NCBI RefSeq assembly: GCF_011761355.1
Contig: NZ_JAASRW010000005.1
Span: forward strand, 62,001 to 126,000
Reading direction: 5' to 3'
DNA: 64,000 nt
From: Paenibacillus lupini
GTDB taxonomy: Bacteria; Bacillota; Bacilli; Paenibacillales; Paenibacillaceae
Part shown: positions 25,321 to 34,521 of the stretch, piece after piece
Layout of the letters: every line of letters starts with the position of its first letter
Position numbering within the stretch: position 1 is the stretch's first letter
Made by a program: the position numbers and the translations under genes
The notes under the pieces: model-generated
What the model saw: the letters and a program-made list of their open reading frames with translations, nothing else
Database searches by the model: none
Told to the model about the DNA's origin: nothing

Positions 25321-27138
25321 ATGAACTTGAGACCGAAATTGATGCTTGCTTTTATTCTTCTGGTCGTATTCCCGATGATCGGATTAGGCATTGTGTCTTT
25401 TCTTAATACGGAATCCGTGCTGGAGAAGAAATACAGCGAGCAGACTGAAATATCGCTCAAGGCTGTCGGTGGGAATATTAAATACTTTTTCAAAGAGCTT
25501 GACCAGCTCTCAGACGGTAATTTAACGAGCTCCGAGGTGCAGGATACGCTGAATTACAGCAAATATTATTCGAGCGATGATGCCAGCACCTTAATTGCGA
25601 TTAACCAATCGGAAAAGGAAATGAAGCGGATCTTGTTCCAGCATCCTGCAGTCAGCTATGTAGTGCTGTATGCGATGGATGGGACGATGTTCCGCACCTT
25701 CCGCAATGATCCAACGACGTTTCGTCCGATTGCCTTCGAAGCATTAAAGGTCCAGCCTCTCTATAATGAAACGATTCAATTAGGCGGACGTCCAAAATGG
25801 ATCGGCCCATATGAGCATCAAGAGCTGACAGGGGTCGAACCACCTCTATTTACCCAACTAAGGTTAGTAAAAGATTATGAGACACTGGATGATTTGGGTC
25901 TGATGATCACGCAGTATAAGACAGAAGAAGTGTATTCCATGCTGAATACCTTCTTGAATCCGAAGGCTGAAGGCCAAACCTCCCGTTATGTGATTGTGAA
26001 TACAGAAGGGCTTGTTATGCTCGACAGCGGCAAGCATTTCGAAGGAACCAATATTGCGGATTACTCCAGCGAGCTGCCGCAGAAGACAGTGGATTATTCA
26101 AGCTCCAGGCTGCGATTTGATGGGGAAGACAGTCTTGTTTCTTCCTATAATCTTGGCTTTAACGGCTGGGTTCTGGTATCGGTCAAATCATGGGATTCTT
26201 TAACGAATGAGAATGAACGTTTTGTACAGTGGATAGGAATGATCACAATCTTCTGTATTTTATCAGCAATTCTATTTAACATCTTCTTCGTGAACCGGGT
26301 CGCTAAAAGTATTATTAAAGTCGTTCGCAAAATGCGGCTTGTTGAGCAAGGTCTGCTTGATATTCGCGTGAATGCGCAGGGTAAGGATGAGACGGTACTG
26401 CTCGCGAACAGCTTCAACAGTATGGTGGAGCGGATTGGGGAACTCCTGACCGAAGTGCGTACAGAGCAGGAACGAAAACAGCATGCCGAGATGATGCTCA
26501 TGCAGGCACAAATTAAGCCTCATTTCTTATTTAATACCTTAGAGTCGATTAATGCGCTTGCCGCTCAGAATGAGGGCGGAAAGATCATGATGATGGTGCG
26601 GCGATTAAGCAACTTGCTTCGCACGAGCATGCACCATACGGAAGAGATTTTCATCGGGCAGGAGATTGAGCATGTCCGAAGTTACTTAGAGATTCAGAAA
26701 TATCGATTTGAGGACTTATTTACTTATGAATTGAATGTATCGGAAGAAGCGTTTGATTATTCGATCCTGAAGCTGACGCTTCAGCCGCTAGTTGAGAATA
26801 GCATTCAGCATGGCTTTGAAGGACTTGAGGATGGGAATGGCGTTATTAAGATCGAGGTAATCGTCGAAGCCTATCAGATTGTCATTATGGTTAGTGATAA
26901 CGGACATGGCATGAACGAGCAGACGCTTAAAAAGTTCGCCGAAAGAGAGCAGCAGCCAAGTGGTAAACGGAGTAATGCCGCAGAGCTTGGGGAAAGACGG
27001 GGACTAGGGCTCCGCAATGTAGCGGATCGCCTACGTATTCATTATGGTCCATCTTACGGATTAAGGATTTGCAGCGCAGAGGGGTATGGCACAGTGATCC
27101 GCTGCACCATTCCGAAAAACAGAGGTGAACGATTATGA
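25321..27138 (+). CDS. YesM-type sensor histidine kinase
   Basis: 605 residues. TM1 about 7-25, extracellular dCache-like sensor region (about 30-295), TM2 about 300-322, HAMP, then phospho-acceptor His 401 in IKPHFLFNTLES and a GHKL ATPase (PLVENSIQHG, DNGHGMN, RGLGLRNVADRL). ATG after GGAAGGGGCCCGCTAG. Overlaps the YesN gene by ATGA. Paralogous in layout to the kinase in the arabinoside operon, but there the two-component genes precede the transporter, while here they follow it. Confidence 0.92.
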   Translation: MNLRPKLMLAFILLVVFPMIGLGIVSFLNTESVLEKKYSEQTEISLKAVGGNIKYFFKELDQLSDGNLTSSEVQDTLNYSKYYSSDDASTLIAINQSEKEMKRILFQHPAVSYVVLYAMDGTMFRTFRNDPTTFRPIAFEALKVQPLYNETIQLGGRPKWIGPYEHQELTGVEPPLFTQLRLVKDYETLDDLGLMITQYKTEEVYSMLNTFLNPKAEGQTSRYVIVNTEGLVMLDSGKHFEGTNIADYSSELPQKTVDYSSSRLRFDGEDSLVSSYNLGFNGWVLVSVKSWDSLTNENERFVQWIGMITIFCILSAILFNIFFVNRVAKSIIKVVRKMRLVEQGLLDIRVNAQGKDETVLLANSFNSMVERIGELLTEVRTEQERKQHAEMMLMQAQIKPHFLFNTLESINALAAQNEGGKIMMMVRRLSNLLRTSMHHTEEIFIGQEIEHVRSYLEIQKYRFEDLFTYELNVSEEAFDYSILKLTLQPLVENSIQHGFEGLEDGNGVIKIEVIVEAYQIVIMVSDNGHGMNEQTLKKFAEREQQPSGKRSNAAELGERRGLGLRNVADRLRIHYGPSYGLRICSAEGYGTVIRCTIPKNRGERL

Positions 27139-28769
27139 ATGGCAAAGTATTGCTCGTAGATGATGAGCCGCATATCACCCGTAATTTGGAGAAGGTTATT
27201 CCATGGGAAATGCTTGGCTTAACCGTTGGTGGTACAGCGAAAAACGGGATGGAAGCTCTAGAGCTTCTGGAGTCCGAATCTTTTGATTTGGTATTATGTG
27301 ATATTCGGATGCCTGTTATGGATGGACTGGAGTTAGTTCGGCATATAAGGGAAAAAGGGACAGAAAGCGACATTATAATGCTGTCTGGCTATCAGGATTT
27401 TGCTTATACACGGGCTGCCATTCAATATGGTGTGAAGGATTATGTCTTAAAGCCTATTCCTTATGACGAATTAACAGGAGTTATTGCCCGGGTAATGGCG
27501 AATCAACGTCAGAAACGGAAGCAGCAAAGCGAGGAGCAGCAGAAGATCGGCCGGATGATTGACCTTGCAAGCGAGAAGATCCTTTATGATATTCTAATGG
27601 ATTATACGGAAGTAACAAGCGGGAACTGGCTGTTTAGCGGGGAAGAGCAGGAACTGGATAAGAGATATGTACTTATTGTGCTTGATCTTGATGTTAGCTC
27701 GGAGCGGACGAAGGATTGGCGGGAATGGTCGGATAAAGAACGGAAGCTGTGGAATTTCGCAGTATGTAATGTACTCCGTGAGAGGCTGCAGCAGAACGGC
27801 CTGCATCATGCGGTCATTCAAATTCGGGATGGCGAGTGGTGCGTGCTGATTGAATGCGAGCAGGCGTCACCTTATGATTTGAAGCAAATTACAGGTTGGA
27901 CAGAGCTTCTGCTTAGTGCGGTGAAGAATCACGTCAAGTTGTCTTTGTACGCAGGTATTTATCGCGAATATGCTGAAGTGACGTCCCTTTCCCAAGCCTA
28001 TAAGCTGGTTCAGCAGGGGATGCAGCTTACGCCAGTTCAAGAGCATATTGCAGTCTATCCGGATGAACGGGTTGGCTCTTCGCGGGAAGATCAAGCCTTC
28101 TGGGATACGTCCGAGAAGCTGATTGGTGCGGTAAAGCGCGGCGATACGACTGTCGTTGATGATGAGCTGAAGCGGCTGACGACTCAATTGCAGCGGATGA
28201 ATGAGACCTCGCTTGGACGCTTCAAGCCAATGCTGCATTTCTTCGTGCTAAACCTGATGCGCGAGACGAAGGAAATGGGGATTTTCTCTCGGGATCAGGA
28301 AGATTTGCTCTGGCTGAAGCTCGACAGGCGGTTTGGTATTAAGGATCTTCTGTCCGTTATCTTGCAGGTGACGAAGGCGGTTGCCGAGAAATCGACGGAT
28401 AAAAAGAAACAGTCTGAACGCTCCATGTCGGAGGCTAAAGCTTTCCTTAGCCGGAATTTGTATCGTGATTTGAGCGTAGAGGAAGCAGCAACTCATGTGG
28501 GCTTAAGTACCTCCTACTTCAGCTTGTTGTTCAAACAGACCTATAACGAGACGTTTATTGAATATGTCACCCGCGAACGGATGGAGAAGGCGAAATCGCT
28601 GCTGGCCGATACGATGAAAAGCATCGCGCAAATCGCCAAGGAAGTTGGTTATGCAGAGCGGCGGTATTTTACGAAAGTATTTATGAAATATACAGGGGAA
28701 AATCCGACGGATTACCGGAATAAGCATCAGCAGAATCCGGCTGGACTTGAGGAGCAGGAAGCAGAATAG
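27135..28769 (+). CDS. YesN-type response regulator with AraC output domain
   Basis: 544 residues. Receiver domain with LLVDDEPHI, phospho-acceptor Asp 56 (LCDIRMPVMDG) and Lys in YVLKPIP; central helical and alpha/beta region; C-terminal AraC DNA-binding domain (about 435-535: LSVEEAATHVGLSTSYFSLL, then YFTKVFMKYTGENPTDYR). It should control the upstream transporter operon in response to the partner kinase. Confidence 0.92.
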   Translation: MNGKVLLVDDEPHITRNLEKVIPWEMLGLTVGGTAKNGMEALELLESESFDLVLCDIRMPVMDGLELVRHIREKGTESDIIMLSGYQDFAYTRAAIQYGVKDYVLKPIPYDELTGVIARVMANQRQKRKQQSEEQQKIGRMIDLASEKILYDILMDYTEVTSGNWLFSGEEQELDKRYVLIVLDLDVSSERTKDWREWSDKERKLWNFAVCNVLRERLQQNGLHHAVIQIRDGEWCVLIECEQASPYDLKQITGWTELLLSAVKNHVKLSLYAGIYREYAEVTSLSQAYKLVQQGMQLTPVQEHIAVYPDERVGSSREDQAFWDTSEKLIGAVKRGDTTVVDDELKRLTTQLQRMNETSLGRFKPMLHFFVLNLMRETKEMGIFSRDQEDLLWLKLDRRFGIKDLLSVILQVTKAVAEKSTDKKKQSERSMSEAKAFLSRNLYRDLSVEEAATHVGLSTSYFSLLFKQTYNETFIEYVTRERMEKAKSLLADTMKSIAQIAKEVGYAERRYFTKVFMKYTGENPTDYRNKHQQNPAGLEEQEAE

Positions 28770-28791
28770 CGCTGAAAGTAGGGGACGGGGA

Positions 28792-30399
28792 ATGGGAGAG
28801 TTGTCTTGGAACAGCTGGACGCTGCGGGAGAAGGTTGGTCAGCTGTTTGTGTTTGGGTTTCATGGGTATGAACCAACCGAGCAGATTACTTCTTTAATTG
28901 AAACATACGGCATTGGAGGAACCATCTATTTTGGACGTAATGTTCAGAATGCAAGGCAGGTTCATCAATTGTCCAGCTCACTGAAGGATATTGCCAGCCG
29001 TGCAGGCAGACCTAATGTACTAGTTGCCATTGACCAGGAGGGCGGCATGGTTGCCCGTATTGTAGATGGCGTGACGTTGATGCCTGGTAATATGGCTCTT
29101 GGTGCAACAGGTTCGGCAGAAGGTGCGGGTGAAACGGCTCGTGTATGCGGTGAAGAGCTCCGTCTGCTTGGCGTCACGATGAACTATGCGCCGTGCCTTG
29201 ATGTAAATAATAATCCGGATAATCCCGTTATTAATGTTCGTTCTTATGGTGATCGTCCGCAACTGGTTGGAGAGCTGGGGAAAGCGGCGCTGCTTGGTTA
29301 TCAAGCATCCAAAGTAGCTGCAACCGTTAAGCATTTCCCGGGCCACGGGGATACATCGGTTGATTCGCATCATGCTTTGCCGGTGCTGCCTCATAGTCGT
29401 GAACGGTTAGACGCCATTGAACTGGCACCCTTCCGTGCTGCAATTGAAGCGGGAACAGCTGCTATTATGACCGCACATGTCTGCTTGCCTGCACTTGATC
29501 CATCGGGAAAACCGTCGACGTTGTCGCAGCCGGTATTAACAGGTTTGCTTCGTGAAGAGCTGGGCTACACAGGGGTTATCGTGACGGACTGTCTCGAAAT
29601 GGACGCCATCGATCAGTATTATGGTCCTGAGAAAGGTGCAGTACTTGCACTTCAAGCTGGGGCGGACATGGTGCTAGTCTGTCATACGTATGAGAAACAG
29701 GTCGCAGCGCTTGAAGCTGTTGTTGCAGCAGTTGAAAGCGGCGAGCTGACAGAGGCTCGTATCGATGAATCATTAACCCGGGTAATGCAGCTGAAGCAGG
29801 ACTATGAAGTGGATGCAGCGCTGGGTTCGTGGGAAGAAGTAGAGTCTGCCATTGGGACTGCTGCGAATAAAGCTGTTGCTCGGCAGTGGAGCGAAGCCTC
29901 TGCGACGCTTGTGAAGAACGAAGGTGCTCTGTTGCCGCTTCGCCGTGAGGGCCGTACTTTGGTATTATGGCCGGATATTAAGCCAGTTTCAGTTGCGGAT
30001 GAGATGTTATCTGGTGACGGAACATTGGGTGATTATTTGGCAGTGCGGCTTGATCAGGTAGAAGAGCGCTCTATGAATGGAACTGATCCACTGGCTGATC
30101 TGGAATCGTTCGAGCATATTGTAGTCGTCACCTATGATGCGACAAAACATCCAATCGAAGCGGATATTGCTCGTCAAGTTATTGCCAAAGCTGGTGACCG
30201 TACGGTTGCGGTTTCGGTCCGTAACCCGCTTGATTTGAACGTGTATCCTAATGCAAAGGCTTTTCTGGCTGTGTACGAATGCCGTCCGCTGGCGCTTGAA
30301 TCAGCTGCTAAAGTGTTAACGGGAGAGCTTAAGCCAACAGGAAGTTTACCGCTGGAGCTATCCGCGCAATATCCGTTTGGCTGGAACGTAACGTTATAA
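28792..30399 (+). CDS. nagZ: GH3 beta-N-acetylhexosaminidase (NagZ type)
   Basis: 535 residues. The NagZ hallmark KHFPGHGDTSVDSHH is present with the catalytic dyad Asp 191/His 193, and the nucleophile Asp 266 in VTDCLEMDAI. A C-terminal alpha/beta domain (about 340-535) matches two-domain Gram-positive NagZ. There is no signal peptide, so it acts on imported saccharides, releasing N-acetylglucosamine from chitobiose or muropeptides. ATG at 28792 after GTAGGGGACGGGGA; the extra 15 codons upstream overlap the yesN end. It closes the transporter / two-component operon and indicates an amino-sugar substrate. Confidence 0.9.
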   Translation: MGELSWNSWTLREKVGQLFVFGFHGYEPTEQITSLIETYGIGGTIYFGRNVQNARQVHQLSSSLKDIASRAGRPNVLVAIDQEGGMVARIVDGVTLMPGNMALGATGSAEGAGETARVCGEELRLLGVTMNYAPCLDVNNNPDNPVINVRSYGDRPQLVGELGKAALLGYQASKVAATVKHFPGHGDTSVDSHHALPVLPHSRERLDAIELAPFRAAIEAGTAAIMTAHVCLPALDPSGKPSTLSQPVLTGLLREELGYTGVIVTDCLEMDAIDQYYGPEKGAVLALQAGADMVLVCHTYEKQVAALEAVVAAVESGELTEARIDESLTRVMQLKQDYEVDAALGSWEEVESAIGTAANKAVARQWSEASATLVKNEGALLPLRREGRTLVLWPDIKPVSVADEMLSGDGTLGDYLAVRLDQVEERSMNGTDPLADLESFEHIVVVTYDATKHPIEADIARQVIAKAGDRTVAVSVRNPLDLNVYPNAKAFLAVYECRPLALESAAKVLTGELKPTGSLPLELSAQYPFGWNVTL

Positions 30400-30407
30400 T
30401 ACGAAAT

Positions 30408-30448
30408 GCCTCTGATGGTAAGGACTGACCATTCAGAGGCGTTTTTTT
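30408..30448 (+). terminator. Terminator of the amino-sugar operon
   Basis: GCCTCTGA pairs with TCAGAGGC (inner ATGGT/ACCAT extends it), followed by GTTTTTTTAT. Confidence 0.85.
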
Positions 30449-30620
30449 ATAGGCGGTTTATGTCCGGTAAGACGAGTATGTAATGTCGCATTTTCATAGT
30501 ATCATGGAGGGAACTAAGTGAAAATCTTTTCCCTTCTTATTTTAAGCCAAGGCTCTAAGGTATAATGAACTGCAACTTATGTGCATCAATGGCTGCAAAT
30601 TTATCTCAGGGGTGATATTC

Positions 30621-31592
30621 GTGGAATACCGGGTATTAGGACGTTCAGGTTTGCGGGTAAGTGAGGTCAGCTTAGGCTGCTGGGCAATAGGTGGTCCATC
30701 ATGGCGGGATGGGGATCCAGTAGGCTGGTCGGGTAATGATGATAACGAGTCTCTTGCAGGTTTGCGCCGAGCTCATGAGCTTGGTATTAATCATTTGGAT
30801 ACAGCGGATGTATATGGCGACGGTCATTCAGAGAGAGTAATCGGACAATTTCTGAAGGATGTTCCACGTGAGTCTGTGGTCGTTGCTTCGAAGGTAGGAT
30901 GGTTCAGAGGGACAGCACCTAATGCAATGCAGCCCGTACATATCCGTCATCAATTGGAGCAGACACTGACGAATTTAGGTACAGATCATGTAGATCTTTT
31001 TTATTTTCATAATACGAATTTTGGACCAAATGACCTCTATCTGGAAGAAGCAGCTGATACGATGCGCGAGCTTCAGAAAGAAGGCAAGGTTCGAGTGATT
31101 GGCCAGTCGGCCTACAGTTATGCGGATTTTATGCGGGTATGCCCGGTAACAAGGCCGGATGTTCTGCAGTTCCATTATAATGCCTTCGGCAATGAGTTCG
31201 ATAAGCCGGGAACACAGCTGTTCCAATGGGCAGAACAAGAAAATTTGGGTATAGTGTTGTTTGGCCCTCTTGCACAAGGATTGCTGCTGGATAAATTCGA
31301 TCCGGAGAATCCTCCTCAATTTGGTGAGGGAGATATTCGCTCGACGAATCAATCGTATTCCAAAGAGCGCTTGCTCGAAATTAGGAGACAGCTTCAGCCG
31401 TTGAAGGAGCACTTTGGCCACGAAACACAGGATCTGGTACGAGCGGCTATTCAATATGCGTTGGCACAATCCCCTAATGCATGTGTTATTCCTGGGTTTA
31501 AAAATATTCGTCAGGTAGAATCCAATGCCAGTGCTGCTGGCAGTCCGCTGACTGCACAAGAAGTCGAACTAATCAAACAATCGATTCGATAA
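30621..31592 (+). CDS. Aldo/keto reductase
   Basis: 323 residues from GTG at 30621, preceded by CAGGGGTGATATTC; the longer frame from 30579 has no ribosome binding site. The catalytic tetrad is visible: Asp and Tyr in HLDTADVYGDGHSE, Lys in VASKVGW, His in FYFHNTNFG. The cofactor-binding C-terminal end reads CVIPGFKNIRQVESNASA. An NADPH-dependent carbonyl reductase or sugar dehydrogenase of the YghZ/YajO-like group. The substrate cannot be told. Monocistronic, with its own terminator. Confidence 0.92.
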   Translation: MEYRVLGRSGLRVSEVSLGCWAIGGPSWRDGDPVGWSGNDDNESLAGLRRAHELGINHLDTADVYGDGHSERVIGQFLKDVPRESVVVASKVGWFRGTAPNAMQPVHIRHQLEQTLTNLGTDHVDLFYFHNTNFGPNDLYLEEAADTMRELQKEGKVRVIGQSAYSYADFMRVCPVTRPDVLQFHYNAFGNEFDKPGTQLFQWAEQENLGIVLFGPLAQGLLLDKFDPENPPQFGEGDIRSTNQSYSKERLLEIRRQLQPLKEHFGHETQDLVRAAIQYALAQSPNACVIPGFKNIRQVESNASAAGSPLTAQEVELIKQSIR

Positions 31593-31610
31593 AATGTACT
31601 GAAATAAATA

Positions 31611-31660
31611 GCCCCCAGAAGGGATGCTCATGGCGAGCAACCTTTCTTCGGGGCTTTTAT
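31611..31660. terminator. Bidirectional terminator
   Basis: GCCCCCAGAAGGGATGCTC pairs (a few mismatches) with GAGCAACCTTTCTTCGGGGC, with TTTTAT on the right and a TATTTATTTC run on the left strand. It serves the convergent reductase and Nudix genes. Confidence 0.8.
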
Positions 31661-31670
31661 GTCGTATCTA

Positions 31671-32102
31671 TTATTCCAACCATTGCCGTGAGATCGTTGT
31701 ATGGAAAATTGACTCCCGATGAGGATTCAGTGCATCTAGAATGCGATTATAGGTGAAGTCTTTCATCGGTCTTGGAAGATCATTGAGGGCATAGTAGCCG
31801 AGATCTAATATTTCATCTGAGCTTGGCTTTGGCTGCTGACCATCTCTAATCGTTGCGAGAAACACAAAATGATGCATGTCATACTCTGAATCGTAGTAAA
31901 CGCCGGTTAATGCTCCAATATCAACTTGTACGCCAATTTCCTCCAGCACTTCTCTCGCTGCGGTTCCTTCAGCCGATTCATTAGACTCCGATTTTCCGCC
32001 GGGCAAATCCCAGTTATTCCTGCCGTAACTGTGCTTAACCAGTAGTACTTTGCCTTCTTCGTTTACTATAACGGCTGCCGCGCCCATTAACTTGTTCGAC
32101 AA
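31671..32102 (-). CDS. Nudix hydrolase
   Basis: 143 residues with a complete Nudix box: Gly-Gly, five residues later Glu, then REVLEEIGV (residues about 36-58, GGKSESNESAEGTAAREVLE). Family enzymes hydrolyse nucleoside diphosphates linked to other groups. The substrate is unknown. Stands alone; its ATG at 32102 follows AAGGAGGCATTATCT on the minus strand. Confidence 0.92.
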   Translation of the reverse strand: MSNKLMGAAAVIVNEEGKVLLVKHSYGRNNWDLPGGKSESNESAEGTAAREVLEEIGVQVDIGALTGVYYDSEYDMHHFVFLATIRDGQQPKPSSDEILDLGYYALNDLPRPMKDFTYNRILDALNPHRESIFHTTISRQWLE

Positions 32103-32195
32103 GATAATGCCTCCTTAAATGACGTTTCCAATTGGATGATAAATCCATACAAAAATGGTATTCGGTAAATTAAACCGTTATCCTGCAAAAGAGAT

Positions 32196-32237
32196 AAAGG
32201 ACCGTCAACTCAAATGAGTTAACCGGTCCTTTGTTTT
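32196..32237 (-). terminator. Terminator in the decayed patch
   Basis: AAAGGACCGTCAACTC pairs with GAGTTAACCGGTCCTTT around a 4-base loop. A T-run (TTGTTTTT) follows on the plus strand and TTTATCTC on the minus strand. The only possible client is the minus-strand fragment ending at 32260. Confidence 0.7.
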
Positions 32238-32259
32238 TACAAATAACTATGACGTACCT

Positions 32260-32412
32260 TTAATTTTTGATACCGAATAATCCTGGAAGATCGTTCAGGA
32301 ATCGGCCGATTGGTTCGGCCGCATACTCATTCCACGGTGCATCGAAGCAGCCGTACCCAAATACCAAATGCACATGGCCAGCCTGAACGGCTGGAAGCTT
32401 AAGCCACGCCTC
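32260..32412 (-). pseudogene. C-terminal fossil resembling a siderophore-type ABC binding protein
   Basis: A 50-codon frame ending in a normal stop reads EAWLKLPAVQAGHVHLVFGY at its start and ends in GRFLNDLPGLFGIKN. The W-x-x-LPAV-x-x-GHVH pattern is typical of the last domain of iron-siderophore (FhuD/FecB-like) binding proteins or of AraC regulators fused to them. No start codon or preceding domain exists in frame; a TAG lies about 25 codons upstream. Read as the tail of a deleted gene. Low certainty on the family. Confidence 0.4.
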
Positions 32413-32414
32413 AC

Positions 32415-32678
32415 TTATCGAGAGTTGATGCCAACGAGCTTCAGCGGCTGATCCCCGTTCGATATGATCTCGAGGTCTTTTCTAATAATGAAAAAAGTAT
32501 ATTTCGTGAGAATGCCATCATGTATTTCGAAGCGGGTCGATACATAGTAACCCCATAGCAAGAAAAAGACGATAGCTGCCCAAAAAAAGTGATTGTGATA
32601 ATAAAGTCCAAGAACGAATACGAGGAGTATGACTCCAAATATAAAGAGGGTACTGCCTTTAGCTCTTCTAAATGTCAT
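32415..32678 (-). CDS. Small two-span membrane protein, PH-domain-like, possibly truncated
   Basis: 87 residues. Two adjacent membrane segments (about 9-27 and 31-46), then a short beta-rich segment STRFEIHDGILTKYTFFIIR resembling the first strands of bacterial PH-like domain proteins. The frame stops just after VGINSR, where full-length relatives continue, and immediately overlaps the decayed binding-protein tail. This suggests a deletion fused two truncated genes. Minus-strand ATG at 32678 is 16 bases downstream of the nucleotidase stop. Confidence 0.5.
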   Translation of the reverse strand: MTFRRAKGSTLFIFGVILLVFVLGLYYHNHFFWAAIVFFLLWGYYVSTRFEIHDGILTKYTFFIIRKDLEIISNGDQPLKLVGINSR

Positions 32679-32696
32679 GGTTGTCTGCCTTTCCGC

Positions 32697-33293
32697 TTAC
32701 GACAGCTCATCTAATGTCATTCCCAAGCTTGGCGCCATATTAGCAAGGAACCAATCGGTTTCCGGCAAGCCGAGTCCCTCGAGGGAAGCTTGGATCTGTC
32801 CTTTGGCGACGAGAAATTCGCGGTTGCCGGTGGACACCTCGGTCAAGCATTTCAAATAAGCATCCAGCAGGTCAGCGGCTTTCACAATCTTATGGAGCTG
32901 CTGCTCCTCTTCGGACAGCGTCCCGTCTGGTTTCCCGAGCAAGGGAGCGTAGGCAGACTGTAGGGGCTCAGGCACCATCCCAAGCATTCGCTCTGCGGCC
33001 ATCGCTTCAATCTCGCGGAAGCTCGCTAGCATTTTCGGATTATGATGCTTAACTGGAGTTGGGATATCACCGGTGAATACTTCCGTAGCATCGTGAAATA
33101 AAGCTATCGTAACCGCACGATCAGCATTGTAGCTGCGGCCAAAGAAGCTGTTGCCAATCTCGCACAGCATGTGGGCGAGCAGCGAAACATGGAAGGAATG
33201 CTCCGCTACAGTCTCCTTGGTCGTGTTGCGCATCAAGCTCCAGCGTTCAATATATTTCAACCGGTACATATAAGCGAAAAAATGACTTTCCAT
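32697..33293 (-). CDS. yfbR: YfbR-like 5'-deoxynucleotidase (HD domain)
   Basis: 198 residues. HD-domain metal ligands are visible: His in TVAEHSFHVS, His-Asp in ALFHDATEVFTGDIPTPVKH, and Asp in VKAADLLDAYLKC. Known: YfbR enzymes dephosphorylate deoxynucleoside 5'-monophosphates and share the N-terminal RxKYIERW(S/P)LMRNT pattern seen here. Length matches the family. First gene of a short minus-strand group. Confidence 0.9.
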   Translation of the reverse strand: MESHFFAYMYRLKYIERWSLMRNTTKETVAEHSFHVSLLAHMLCEIGNSFFGRSYNADRAVTIALFHDATEVFTGDIPTPVKHHNPKMLASFREIEAMAAERMLGMVPEPLQSAYAPLLGKPDGTLSEEEQQLHKIVKAADLLDAYLKCLTEVSTGNREFLVAKGQIQASLEGLGLPETDWFLANMAPSLGMTLDELS

Positions 33294-33511
33294 TCGATTC
33301 GAAGCTCCTCTCCATTACGTATCTTTCCATTTGCTTATTTTACTATATCCTACCATATATGAGCTATACCACGGTTCGTTAGAGTAGGGATCAAATCACA
33401 GGTGAGGCAGCACAGATCGTGAATGGTCAGCAGTAGGAAAAAGGTCCTATAAATTTCCTATAAATTAATTCTTGTTTAAATGTATAAAAATTATTAGAAT
33501 GATGAAAGGGT
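33294..33511. other. Gene-free, AT-rich gap
   Basis: Between the YfbR-like gene start and the MpsC cassette. It contains the divergent promoter region and a CCTATAAATT direct repeat near 33447-33468. I see no ORF with a ribosome binding site and no structured RNA here. Confidence 0.5.
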
Positions 33512-33650
33512 GAAGGAAATAAAGCTTTTGCCTTATACTAAGATGCTTCTGACTAACGACTAATTCGGCATTAATGAACCAGAGATGGAGCTGGACATAA
33601 GCCTAAATAAGAGTTGTTCACAACAACTTTTATTTAGGCTATTTTTATTT
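33512..33650 (+). repeat. Upstream box and hairpin of the MpsC cassette, copy 1 (no gene between them)
   Basis: Box A1 (33512-33545, GAAATAAAGCTTTTGCCT core) is repeated before the second mpsC gene (34480-34514). The end box AATGAACCAGAG (33573-33584) and the hairpin with arms AGCCTAAATAAGAGTTGT (33600-33617) and AACAACTTTTATTTAGGCT (33622-33640) plus T-run are repeated after the second gene. In copy 1 the two boxes are only about 30 bases apart, so the coding part of an ancestral copy seems to be missing. Confidence 0.6.
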
Positions 33651-33698
33651 CTATTTCTACTTACTATTAAATAACTGCAGCTACTGAGGATGGGATTT

Positions 33699-34397
33699 TT
33701 GGACAAGAATGAAAAACAAATTCAAAGTGAAATTGCGAGTCATATTGGAAGATTACTGCGTGAATCTTTTGGAAAAGGACCGCAATCAATTTATGTGAAT
33801 ATCAGCCGCCCGTTTATTGTGATATATCTTAGGAACTTCTTATCGCCAACAGAGAAGATCCTGCTTCAGCAAGATCAGGTTGATTCTGTTCGACATACAA
33901 GAGACTTAGTGATGAAGTCGTTAATACCGGAGATAAAAGCTTATTTGCTGCTAGCGGAAATGAACATTCGGGAATTTTATTATGACTGGGGATTCGATAA
34001 CTATTCTGGCATCCTTGTTGGAATGGAATCAGACCGGCATTCCTTACTTTATAGTCCACAAGAGTGGTATGCCGGGAAAGAGGAACTGCACGGTGAAATG
34101 GAGAAGATCAGTCAGCAAATTCAAAAAAAACCGGAAGAAATTCGCTCCTATCTAATTAATGAAAGGACACTTCTAGTTGTCAGAACGGGGATGTTGATTA
34201 GCCTAGGCAAGGAATTGATCCGGCTAGGGTTTGAAGAAAGCTTGAAGCTGGCGGAACACAATCTGGAGAGAAGACATCTATTTAATAACAATCAACTTCA
34301 GAAAATATTTCAATCGCGAATTTCGGATATTTTTATGGACTGGAATTTTCATTTGGATAAAAGCGTGACCGTGTTTATTCTGAATCCAAGTAAATAG
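33699..34397 (+). CDS. MpsC family (DUF2294) protein, copy 1
   Basis: 232 residues with two tandem MpsC/DUF2294 units (about 5-115 and 125-230), each showing FGKGPQSIYV-like and DKSVTVFIL-like strands, with FYYDWGFDNYSGILVGME between. Known: Pfam PF10057 is named after MpsC of the staphylococcal membrane-potential-generating system, but stand-alone two-unit copies are uncharacterised. I take TTG 33699 rather than ATG 33690, since GAGGA is at proper spacing only for the TTG and the paralogue starts the same way (MDKNEK / MDKQAA). Soluble. Tandem with a diverged copy. Confidence 0.75.
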   Translation: MDKNEKQIQSEIASHIGRLLRESFGKGPQSIYVNISRPFIVIYLRNFLSPTEKILLQQDQVDSVRHTRDLVMKSLIPEIKAYLLLAEMNIREFYYDWGFDNYSGILVGMESDRHSLLYSPQEWYAGKEELHGEMEKISQQIQKKPEEIRSYLINERTLLVVRTGMLISLGKELIRLGFEESLKLAEHNLERRHLFNNNQLQKIFQSRISDIFMDWNFHLDKSVTVFILNPSK

Positions 34398-34479
34398 GAA
34401 ATGGATATAATTTCCCAATCCGTGCATAATAAGTTTCGATTGTTTTATTCCAACTAAATAATTACAATAAATTTGGGGC

Positions 34480-34514
34480 GAAAGAAATAATGCTTTTGCC
34501 TGAACCTAAGGATG
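34480..34514 (+). repeat. Box A2, second copy of the MpsC upstream element
   Basis: GAAAGAAATAATGCTTTTGC and following bases match 33512-33545 at most positions. The end of the box (CCTAAGGATG) supplies the ribosome binding site for the second gene. Confidence 0.6.
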
Positions 34515-34521
34515 AAAAATC

